64,000 nucleotides of DNA from Penelope pileata. Lineage: Eukaryota > Chordata > Aves > Galliformes > Cracidae. The notes below the pieces were generated by a model that saw only the letters and a program-made list of their open reading frames with translations, was not told the origin of the DNA and made no database searches. A program made the translations under genes and the position numbers. The stretch lies in NCBI GenBank assembly GCA_013396635.1, contig WBMW01000144.1:780900-844899 (forward strand), read 5' to 3'. Below, piece after piece: positions 40,901 to 52,900 of the stretch. Position 1 is the stretch's first letter. Each line of letters begins with the position of its first letter.

Positions 40901-43900
40901 AATCAGACCCTATAAAACTTCTTCATTCATACAAAGTATTTCTTAAAGCCTAAACTGATATTCTATCAGAGAACCATTTTTTGGGAAAGAAGGAAGGAAG
41001 AAAGGAAAGAAGGAAATTTTTACCAGCCACTGACATAGCATATGAAATGAAATGAAAAATTGAAATGAGATGAAAATGCTGAGGCATTACAACTAAGGTN
41101 GTTAGCATTTTTTGAACAGCTATGATTCTGGATGACCTTAACATTTAAGAGATAACTTTAATAATAAAGGTACATAGCAAGAAGCAGCTTCAATGAAAAA
41201 TAAGAAAACTGTATCATGAATATAGGTCTGAAAGAGTTCTCCCCTACTGTGATAGATTAAAGTTACTAATTACCTGCGGCATCAATGATTTAGCAATCAT
41301 ATATGATTCTTCAGCTTCTTTAGTTTTGTTTAGGTTTTTATAAGTTCTTCCAACGTTCATGTGGGCACCAATGTCATCTTCATAAAGAAAAGAATGAAAC
41401 TTCAAATGTTTCATGCACTGGGGTGAAAATTTATTCACTCTTAAACATTACATTTATCACACTCAAAAACTACGGATCAATTAAATGGCATGGTATGCTG
41501 TTCAGTTGGTGGAAACAGATAATTCAGAAGATTTTAAGTAAGTTATCTTAATGAAACACTAGGAGCAGGGAGAAGCCATTCAATGGCAGCTAGTCAAAGC
41601 TTTTACCTGGTTGCACTTGTGTGGCTTGTATGAAGAATTGCAAAGCTCTTTCAAAATTCTTTTCATTCTCTAATGCGTGCCCCACATTATTCCATAGTTT
41701 TGCATTGTTCTTATTCACCTAAAAACAAAAATAGACAAATTTATAACGCATTAAATTGCAGTTACATAACGCTTATTTTCTTCTAACTGCATAGAATCAT
41801 GAAGGGTGGAAAAGACCCCTCTGATCATCTAGTTCAACACCTTAAAGTTGGACAAACACACAACAAATGACAGATCAAACTGCTACATGTAAAAAACAGC
41901 ACTATACAGAAGAATTACATTTAAGTAGTTGCTCAACATCCATTTATTTTAGTTATTACTGCCTAAAAATTCACAGAATTTTAAAACTCATTGTAACTGC
42001 TATGGGAAAACGAATGGATGGTTGTTCAAACCATCCTAGCATGTCATATGCACATTTAATGAAAACTATTTTAAGGAAACTTTTTGTAGATTTTGTATTC
42101 AAACATATTGTGCTTGTATCCACATAAGAGAATATATTCAACTGTTTTAACACATTAAGAATAAAATATCTTCTGTCTCTTGTGCATGAATCCTCATGTG
42201 TGCAGCACACTGCTTTTAAAGCGTTCCCAAAAGCANAGAGAACCATTTTTTGGGAAAGAAGGAAGGAAGAAAGGAAAGAAGGAAATTTTTACCAGCCACT
42301 GACATAGCATATGAAATGAAATGAAAAATTGAAATGAGATGAAAATGCTGAGGCATTACAACTAAGGTACTGTTTACTAGAAGGGTTCTTTTTGCTGCAA
42401 CTGTCTTTTCCTGTCTTCCATCATCATATTTAAGCCTAGTATGGGCTCAGATAATAATCATCATCACTGTATTAGCTGGATGTGAAAATAGAACTGCTGT
42501 GATTAGAAATTCTAAGTGTGCATTTGTAACTTGCTTTCTTTTATCCTCCATTTAAGAAAAAATAAATAAATCCAGAACAGCATAAAAAGTAACNCAAAAA
42601 CTACGGATCAATTAAATGGCATGGTATGCTGTTCAGTTGGTGGAAACAGATAATTCAGAAGATTTTAAGTAAGTTATCTTAATGAAACACTAGGAGCAGG
42701 GAGAAGCCATTCAATGGCAGCTAGTCAAAGCTTTTACCTGGTTGCACTTGTGTGGCTTGTATGAAGAATTGCAAAGCTCTTTCAAAATTCTTTTCATTCT
42801 CTAATGCGTGCCCCACATTATTCCATAGTTTTGCATTGTTCTTATTCACCTAAAAACAAAAATAGACAAATTTATAACGCATTAAATTGCAGTTACATAA
42901 CGCTTATTTTCTTCTAACTGCATAGAATCATGAAGGGTGGAAAAGACCCCTCTGATCATCTAGTTCAACACCTTAAAGTTGGACAAACACACAACAAATG
43001 ACAGATCAAACTGCTACATGTAAAAAACAGCACTATACAGAAGAATTACATTTAAGTAGTTGCTCAACATCCATTTATTTTAGTTATTACTGCCTAAAAA
43101 TTCACAGAATTTTAAAACTCATTGTAATTGCTATGGGAAAACGAATGGATGGTTGTTCAAACCATCCTAGCATGTCATATGCACATTTAATGAAAACTAT
43201 TTTAAGGAAACTTTTTGTAGATTTTGTATTCAAACATATTGTGCTTGTATCCACATAAGAGAATATATTCAACTGTTTTAACACATTAAGAATAAAATAT
43301 CTTCTGTCTCTTGTGCATGAATCCTCATGTGTGCAGCACACTGCTTTTAAAGCGTTCCCAAAAGCAACTAATTAATTTAGCTACTGTCAACACATAAATG
43401 AAAGTGACAAAACAAGCATAATTTCTCCCCATTCATATAATGCGCTAACAGTCAATTTAAGAACAGCAAAAATTCTCCACTATCCCTTTCAAATAAGATA
43501 CAGTACCTTTAAAGCTGACATAAACAATGTGTACTCTGATTCCCAGTCCCAGTTTCTGTGCAGTGTTTTCAAGGCATGTGTGAACAGCACCACAGCCAAA
43601 CAAACCCAAGAAATCTTTCTTAGCACACTATTAAACAGAAAAAAAAAAAAAAAAAAAAAAAAAAAAGGAAAAGAAAAAAGATACTGAGAGGCCAACTTAT
43701 ANATTTGTAAAAAGCAAACAATTCTAATTTATACTGAATCGAGTATCTTGTATGTTGTATGCTAGGAGCCAAATAAACTGAGGAACATAAGAAAAAAACC
43801 ATCTAAAATATCATTCCATTCTTTTATTTAGTATTAGGTGATTCCATATAAGTTCTTTACTAAACATATTACCAATCTTTCCCACGCTGTAAAATACATC

Positions 43901-46900
43901 TTATCAGAGAGGTGTTCTGCAGAGATCACTCAATGTTCCATAAATAAATAAAATGCTGAGGAAAAGAAGAAATGTTTAGTGTCTTTTCAACAACTTGTAT
44001 TTTGCTTTGAAAACAGCAAATAACACAAATCACACTCTGATCAGCTTGTCAGCAACAACCTTCTAGATTTTTCTTGCAGTTTGTTTTCTGGAATTTAAAC
44101 ATCACTTGGTTTAACTATACCAGATACAAAACAAACTTTAACAGACTGATCACTTGGTCTCTGAATTTGGATCTAATTGTGAAAAAAGACACTGAACACC
44201 TAGCCTTCCTCCAATTACGAAGGTCACTTTATTAAAAAGCATTAAAAATCTCATTCTCAAGCAGACGTTTTTCACCCTGACTAGCTATTTTCTGGGTTAT
44301 GCAAAAGCTGTTCACACTCTTGTGTACTTCACAGTGGTTTGGTAAAAATCACAAGACTTTCCCCTCATAAACAAAATGCTGTACACACAGGACTGTGCTT
44401 GGTTGTTCTGTTGTTGTTTTGTTTTTTTGAATAAAATAATAAGTAGAACAGCAGAATAATGAGATGAAATTCAATACAAGAAAGCAATTGGTGAGAACTG
44501 ACACATGCAGTAATCCATATCCCCATCATGCTCATAAAAAAGCTTTTTCCTTGCACATATTTCTAAAGTAAGCAGCCGTTTCCACACTGGAACATGTTTT
44601 AGAGCACTGGCTGCCTGTATTTTTGTAGTAAGCCACACTGCTGCCTAATTTTCCTCCCTATCTGTCCTCTCCTGGATCCTTGTTTTCTGTCACATCACTT
44701 CTATTTTTGTCACTTCATAGTGGGATTTGTGATAATACTTTCTCCTCACTCCCACAGGGTATCACCAATCTTTCTTTATTCAGTGCTGTCAGCTTTGGCA
44801 GCACCAGTTAACACGCATTATTCTGCAAGGCCTCACTTCCAATGATAGCAGACAACATAGACTGTGTACTGCTGCCTTTCAGTTGCCCAAGCAAGCAGTA
44901 GGATGCTACTGGCATAACAACATTAAAACATGCAGGTCAGGGAGAAGCATTCACAGGTCAATGTAGAAGACAGCAGAAAACCTAAGGTCCACTCAAAATA
45001 CACTTTTAGAGCAGAATTTCCAAGGGAGAAATTCTTATCTAAAACATTCTTTAGTTAAACATATACTGAACAGCTCTAATGCTCATTCTTAGAACTCCGA
45101 ACATTTTATCAGTAACTACGATATTTTCATGTTCTGCAGACTGATATGCAAGCATTATATAAACTTTAGTCAGTAACCACTTTTGATTGAGGTACAAATC
45201 AAATTTAGTCAAGAAGTTCTCTGCCTAATCCTTAAAAATGATTTTAAATAGAAAATATACATGAAAGAGATATCTAGGCAGTCCATTTCGCAGCAATGTG
45301 CAGTGTGTATCTTGCATTCTAAAATGCTTGGTGCCAGAAATATTTAAAAGCATGTATTTATTTATTTATTTATTTTAAATGAACCTTGTAATGCCCTCAG
45401 AATAACAACAACAATGGGTTGTGCTGGGGGAGAATCTCAGTATTTAGTATTAGCAGGATTACTTTTCTTAAGAGGCAAAGGATCAATACAAACACTAAGG
45501 TGATTCCCCTTTCTACAATATTTAAAAAACTCCTCCTGCACTTCTGTTCATTTGGTTTATGTAATAAAAATCAAAATATAAAAATCCCTACTTTATTAAA
45601 CAAAAAAAAGGTAATGTAATATTTCTCCTTTTCTTAAAATTTAGTTTACTTTCCAAATTTGATCTCAAACTTTCAACTGATTACTCCCAAATAATTAGGA
45701 AAAAACTCTATTTGGCAAAATGGTCTGACCGAACATGGCATGCTGCTATCCACTAAACTAAAAATATACTAAAAAAAAAAAAAAAGTTAAGGGCCATGAA
45801 TTCATGATAAAATCTGATTGAGTCATAAAAATTTCAAAGAAAGCAACATACATCAAAAATGCCTATCTTCAGCAAAGACTTCAAGATTCTGAACTAAAAT
45901 AACAGGCTGAATAACCGAATTAAAGAAATTATCCCTTCCTCTTACAAGCTGTACATCACTGACACTTCACAAGTGAAAACATGGCACAGGCTGAAAAGAC
46001 TGTGAAGATATGTTATGATACTACAGAATTCACTTCACACAGTGTCTCAGTTTCTAACAGAAGTTACTTCTCTCATAGGGTCTGGTATGAAGCTATGTTT
46101 TGGTCCCAGAAGAAAAACAAAACCGGTAACACCTGGCAGTGTTGAACACAGCCAAGGACATATTTTGTTCCTCAGTGAAGCAGGAGGCATAAGGAGCCGG
46201 GAACTGGGAACGGATAGGACCAGGGCAGCTGACCAAACTGACCCAAACTGACCAAAGAGCTGTTCCATACCATATAACATCATGTGATTTTCTACGGAGT
46301 CTCTTGCTTGCAGGGAGGGGCTGCTGGCTGGCTGGGTATCAGTCATTGGTCCCTTGCTTTTTGTATCATCTCTTGTTTATTATATCTATGTACTGCTATT
46401 TCTTCTATTCTCTCTGCTGTCTTAGTAAATAGCTTTTATCTCAGCCCACGAGTTCTATCATATTTATTCCTTCTCTCCCCCATCCCACTTGGAGCAAACA
46501 ACTGTGTGGGACTTAGCTATCTGCAAACCACAACACACAGTATGGCAAAATGTAACTTCTAAGTGTACCCTGTTTGTAGCATTAAGTTCAACCACAGTTA
46601 ATTTTTAAATAAGTAACAGTACTTAACTAGAAGACTATCTCAAGATGTAAACCTTCTGACTGCACCCAACATACGTTGGATTAAATTTGTCCATATGTAT
46701 CTGCTGATGCAGAAGCGTTTTTTCCTAATAAACTGCCTAGTAAACGCCTATCCTCTAAGGCAGCACTAAACTCTTCCACAGGGAAAGCAGCTAGCGTACT
46801 ATTCTCAAAGAAATGCTGCTGATGATGCACGTCTATTTGTAAATGAAAATATCCACTGGTCTGCTAAGTTCGTTGTTGTCACTTGCTCACACAACTGCAA

Positions 46901-49900
46901 AGCAGTTGCCCTTGGTCACTACTCTACATTTAATAAGAACTTGACACAGAACAAGAGCTGTAATATAATAAATCGACACTGGTAAAAGCTCTACTGGAAA
47001 TTGCACCTGTAAAGACGCTTGCAGTTGTAAATACGCTTATCTTTTACTAAGCAGAGATTATTAAACCAGTTATACATAAACCTACCATACCTTTTATTTG
47101 ATAATTTCTTCCATCCATGTGCTACTAAAATGCAGAATCCCATGCTAGGAACATATAACACTCGTTCTGCTACTACGAATCCAACAGGAAAAAAGAGGTT
47201 TGATGCAGGAATAAATGGTAGCACTATTAAGCAAAGTGCCTAGAAAAGAAATGCAAATGAATTAGTAAGCAAGATCAGGTAGTGACAGACTGTAATCAAT
47301 ACACAAATTATGAAGCAATTAAAAAAACCCACAAAATCAGACACACATAGTAGATCTGTTTTGTTTTTCTTTTAAATATTAAGATCTGTTTTACATCAAT
47401 ACAATTCCAAAAATGTCAAGTTGTAACTTGCAAATAACTATTTAATAATTTAAATGATTATTTAAAAGTATATTCAGTTTTCTACAAAAAGAGCAGCTGT
47501 ATGACAAAACACTAGGGTCAGACTCAAAATAGTGTTTTAATAAGAGCTACGCATACAATGTCACGACAGTCCTAGAACTTTGGACATTGTCTCTCATAAC
47601 AGTAAAAAATAATACTAATTTATATGATTTGAAGAAGCAGTTGTTTTTGCAATTTATTCCATTTTTAGTTTCTGTTAAAAATATAAATAACAGAAATCAC
47701 AATCAACCACTGAATTAACATCTATAAAGTTTAGGTACCACACTACAGGCACCCTAAAATACCTAAAATGGCAATGAACTCATAAAATGTCTTAATTGCA
47801 GCTCCCAGGTTGCTGACAGACACCTTAACAAAAAGGTGTGTGTTTGGGTGTAAACATTAATACACAGAGAAACTCATCTGCTGCAAAGGAAGTGGATACA
47901 ACCTTTTGCTTTAAGTCCTGAGTGACTTAAGAGCTTTACAATCTCTGGTATCATAAAAAGATTCAAATAATTATTTCTAAATACATGGCATTCAAGTTAG
48001 AAACAACAAAAATAAGAAATCCAAACCCCTACAGAAATGGAGAACTTCTTTGAATAAGAAGTATTTTCTAGAAATTTATAATTTGCAAACTTGTCATCTT
48101 TGGTCTAGGTAAGCATAACTTTAACTGCTTTTCGTATGTTAAAATAGCCAACATGCCCAGTTTGAAAGTCAATCAAATAAAATGCAACACTGATTTAAGG
48201 TTTCATCTCATATTTCATGGGGCCAAGTGCATGCACATGGATCATTAACATGGCTCAAGTGATCCACTGCAATCCATTAAACTACAGGAAAAATAACTGA
48301 CCCTTAAAAAAATCACAAGCATAGTACTTAGAGTACATGGTGATTAGTTGGGGACAAAATTGATTTTAATGCCATTTCACATTCCTCTCCCTTTCTCCTC
48401 TACATTTTTATAGCATGCCCTCCTTAAAGAGCACCTACCAACCTAACCCGTCAACAAGTAAAAGCTAAAAATTACAGATTTTTGCAAACCACTTTGAAAT
48501 GCAGGAACTCATCATGCTATCCTCAAGCCAGTCTTCTGTATCATTCTTTTCATTCAGTTATAGGAAATGCCTTTTTTGGAGGGAAGTGAGGGCTAGCATC
48601 ATTCTATATTTCACTGTTTCCAAAAGATGAATACATGCGGTGGTACAAAAGAAAATCTACAAAAGCATCTTCCCAGTATGCTTTAGCCAAAAAAAAAAAA
48701 AAAAAAAAAGTGCTCTTTTGCAGATCTTTTAAATACAAGTTAGTCACATTGCAGTAAACTTTGAAATGTATGAGGCTTGTACGTATGCCTAACTGAATTA
48801 ATTCATTTTACAACACTGATTTGAAGAAGTCATCTCGTAAGATTTTAAGAAAATACTATTCTGCATTATTGCTTAAACTTTTTTTTTCTTGATACAGTAA
48901 GGACATCGGTCCCAGAGCCCCAAGGTCAACATATGCACAGGGAAACAGTGAAATCCACTGTTTTCCAGTGGGTATGAGAGGAAAGGATTCTGCAGCTTAT
49001 ATAGCAAGTACTTGGTCAGCACTGAGCGCTTACAATTTAGACACCTAATAAAAAGAAGTGACTGTGAATCACAAAGGTTTTTGCATGTTTTCTGTGCAGT
49101 TTTTCTGATAGCAAAACATTACACAACATTTTGCTGAAACTCTCTTTCAGTCTTTTTGCCACTTCTTAGCATACTGTCCTTCAAATGCAATTTTGTAAGT
49201 GACAGGCTCAAAGCTCCAGTGCAGATAAAAATGTCTTCTGTTCATTTACTCTCTTTATCAGTCTTTCAGCAGGCGCAGAGGCTCAGTTGAAAAAAAACCA
49301 ACATCTTAGTCAAGGCAACTGAAAAACCTAAAAGAGAAAGAAACATTTACAGTATGCAGGAAGCAAAAAACACGACAGAACTCTGAAATATGAATTATTC
49401 TATGAAGAATAAGTGAACTGCCAGTTGATCATTCACAACGAAATATTTCAAAGCCTGAGATGTGAGCACAGGGAGTACAGAAATAAGTATCAGTGAATTT
49501 AGATGTCATGATGTCTTGGCTGATACATCACTTAAAAATGCTGAAGACTTTCTCAATGAAGCCTAAGGATACAAGTCTGCTCCTAACATCTGCACAGAAA
49601 GAATTCACGAAGTTTTGTGACTGAGTGCTGTCTCATCCTAAGTGAGGGCTGAGAAAGGATGGTAAAGTACCCTTATTTGGAGCATCAAGCAATAATTATC
49701 AAGGGATAAGAAACCTTTATTAAAATCATGGCAGCTAACAAAGGAGTATCTATACCTAAAAGATTGCATTTAAAAAATAAAAGCCATGATCACAGCTTGA
49801 TTCTGAAACCTAGTGGAAAGACATCTGTACTAAGCACTAAACATTTTCAGTATTTATATCGTAACTTATTTTAAAAAGTCACTTAGTCTGACAGTCAAGT

Positions 49901-52900
49901 TCATGGAGATAAATTTAATTACTCATACATTGTTTCTAGGGCATGTCCTTCATTAATGTCAAAATAGTCGATTATTTCAAGCAGCATAATGACATCAACC
50001 CATCAAAGGACGAGTTCTGACTTGTAATATACAGTCCCATTTTTTGCTAGTTTAATATTGTCAATTGATAAAATTAATCGGCTACTTGAAAGAATCAATT
50101 TATCTGTTTTGATCGCTCCCAGTGCTGCTATTTTGAAAACACAATTTTAGGACCTATCGCAAAATTGAAATTACGACAAAGTAAAACACAACGTACCCAC
50201 TTACCTGAGCTATTCTTTGTGGAGATGACTGGTATCAAACAGATGATGGCTGAAAATGGGTCCTTCAACTGTCACATCTCTTGTTAGTGCTTGTGGAGAA
50301 CTGTGGAATGTCCACTGTCACTTGCAGAAGCGGGAGGAGGAATCCATTCTTCTGTCTTGTCTCAAGAATTACAACACCCACATCCATATCCACATCAGCA
50401 AATACAGAAAGACACATTAAGACACAGTTGCGATCTCCCTTCTGTCTTGCATTTTGGATCCATCTCATTCGCGTTTTATTTGCAAACTCAAAATAAACAT
50501 TTATTTCTCCACCAGGTTTATACTTGTACTGTTCCTGATCTCATAAACAAAAGTAACTTGAGATTCTTCCCTTAGGTCAGGCTTCAGCACGAGACTTGAG
50601 GGCCTCATGGGTCTAATGGAATAGCCAAAACATGCTAGAGATTGGTAATGAAGTTCTTTGCAAAGCCCTTTATAACTCTGTTAGAGAGACACTCATTAAG
50701 AATTCGTGTGAACAGTCACACTTCTGACTGCGTTATGTTGAAAACACCTTCAAGCTAGGTGGAATCCATGCAGACAACACACATAATTTACATCTGTCAG
50801 GGCAGTAATTTATTCTGACTAGCACAAATTCAAGCGTGTATTGGAAGAACTGAGTGTGGGAAAAATGCATTTTTAAAAAAAAGAAAAACCAACCAATATT
50901 CCAACATATTTATCTGGAAAATCACCATAAATTGTGTAAGTTGGTTTCACTAAACAAAGATTCAATTTATTTATTTTAAAGATGGTAGTATGAACTCTCT
51001 AATATGTAAAATTGAGAAGCTACAGGAAAGAAACTGTTCTCCTCCTCTTGACAGAATATCCTGTCAACATTAGGACATTAATGGTTTACTGGAAGACAGC
51101 ATGGCTTTTGGCTGACAGCGCTGTTGCAAGTTATAACAATTAATTTTTAGTATTTCATGTTGCATTCTCAATTCCTAAGGAATTAGCTTTAAAGCATTTA
51201 GGTATGCCTGGAAAAATAAAATGAGCATAATACCGAAGGTTACATACACAACACAGGTATATATGAAAGGAAAATGTTAAACAGTGATTATACTGTGTTA
51301 AGCTACAGTAGCAGCTCGCAGGTTCAACTGAAAGACCTCAGAAGATCCTTCTTATAAAAAACACTTGGAATGATAAATAATGAAAACACCCTTGAACGAA
51401 AACTGACTGACTTGCAATAACGTATGTTAAGAACTCCATTAATCCTTCTCTTTTCTGAACTTCACAATGCAGGAAGGAAAACGCAGGGAAACAAAGTCTT
51501 GAAGTTCAAAAGCTGTCTTCTAAAATAGGGTGTACCATTTCCCATACACACTTCCACTGCTATCAGTGCATTGGATAAAATTTGTTTCAGCTATTGAAAA
51601 TAGTAAGATTAAGCTACCTACTTATAGTTTTACAGCACTTAAACAAATGTAAGATATTTTGAAGACAAAATCAGTTATCTATTTAAATATACATAGTTCA
51701 ATAGCATTAGTTCTAAATTTTGCTGATGAACTGTTTCCAAAGTCAGAACTACAAGCTTCACCAACTACAGATCATTTTCACCAATTTTCTAGTGAAACAA
51801 TTTGCCTCATTTCAGTGAGGAAAACAAACAAGAAAACTGTATTAGAAATGTAATGTTAGGTCATGACATGAATTAAAGTTTGTCTGCTGATTAGCAAGTA
51901 AATTCTTAGTTTTAAATTGTGCATAAATATTCCCACCCATTTTAAACTTCTGTTGGCTAGTTACATATTAAAAAAAGCACATTACTACTAAGGCAAGCTC
52001 AGATTTGTGCATGTAGGTCTGTTGCAGGCATAACTGCATCACTGACTTAGTAAGGAACATGCTATCAGTTAATCATTCATCTTGTGAGATTCTGCATTGG
52101 CAGCAATCAAAACCATGACTTTTTGGATGAAAAAAATACTAGCTCATTAGCTCCTTTCCATTTCCTCCAAAATACACTTTCCTGATGATCCATTTCAAGG
52201 TCACACATTAGTGAAAAATGGATTTTATAGGTCGACAAAACTAGTTTTCCTTCAGAATACAGAAAAGACTAAAGAAGAGTGCCTTTATTAAAAGGGGGAA
52301 AAAAGAGAAAAACTTGGATCCCTAAATGCCAAAACATAACCTTTTCTTTTATCCTTATTAGAACAAAAATCAACTTACTTGCTAAATATGCAGAACAATC
52401 CAAATAATAGAGAGCTGGCAGGATGGAAATACATTTTGACCCTTAAGACACAAAGTTCTATCGAAAACCTCAGTTTGCTAGCCAGCTTCTGAATACTTCA
52501 GAACAGTTAAAATACAGTTCGCAAATGAAGAATAGCCATATTTATTCTCATCTCTTCTACTTTTCTCCATCTCATCCCTCATACTTAGTTGCAATTCAAT
52601 AGATTTATTGGTACAACAATTCTTCTCTCTCATGCGTTCATTCTAGTCCAAGAGAAGATGCATGAAACATTGCTGTGTCACCACAGATTAGGCATGCAAT
52701 CAAATATCCTGAGCCAGTTATATTCAGGGGGAGGAAGACAGGGGACAGAGATTAAAAAATATGCACAATTCATACCATCAGTACAGTCTTGGAGGAATCC
52801 CCAGGATATCGGACACTGAAGACAATCAAAGATCCCAGAAAGCAAAAGAATGTAAGGGTGGCAACATTTCGAACATCTAACAAAGACTCCACAAGTGGAA

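Larger units (their letters stand above)
41464..42235. repeat. 772-bp block repeated at 42595-43366 (copy A)
   Basis: The block is identical to 42595-43366 apart from C at 41997 against T at 43128. It contains TMTC3 coding exon 9 and a short CR1 3' remnant. Confidence 0.95.
42595..43366. repeat. 772-bp block (copy B)
   Basis: This is the second copy of the block at 41464-42235. It begins immediately after an N and continues beyond the shared part toward coding exon 8, as the true genomic order would. Confidence 0.95.
43628..47090 (-). other. TMTC3 intron between coding exons 7 and 8
   Basis: The intron holds the poly-A tract above, a TTTA repeat near 45355-45376 and the ERVL-like LTR at 46001-46535. 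The rest is unrecognised. Confidence 0.85.

Noticed and set aside
46047..46346. 99-codon open frame on the minus strand and its plus-strand partner
   Set aside because: Both fall inside the ERVL-like LTR, which is non-coding.
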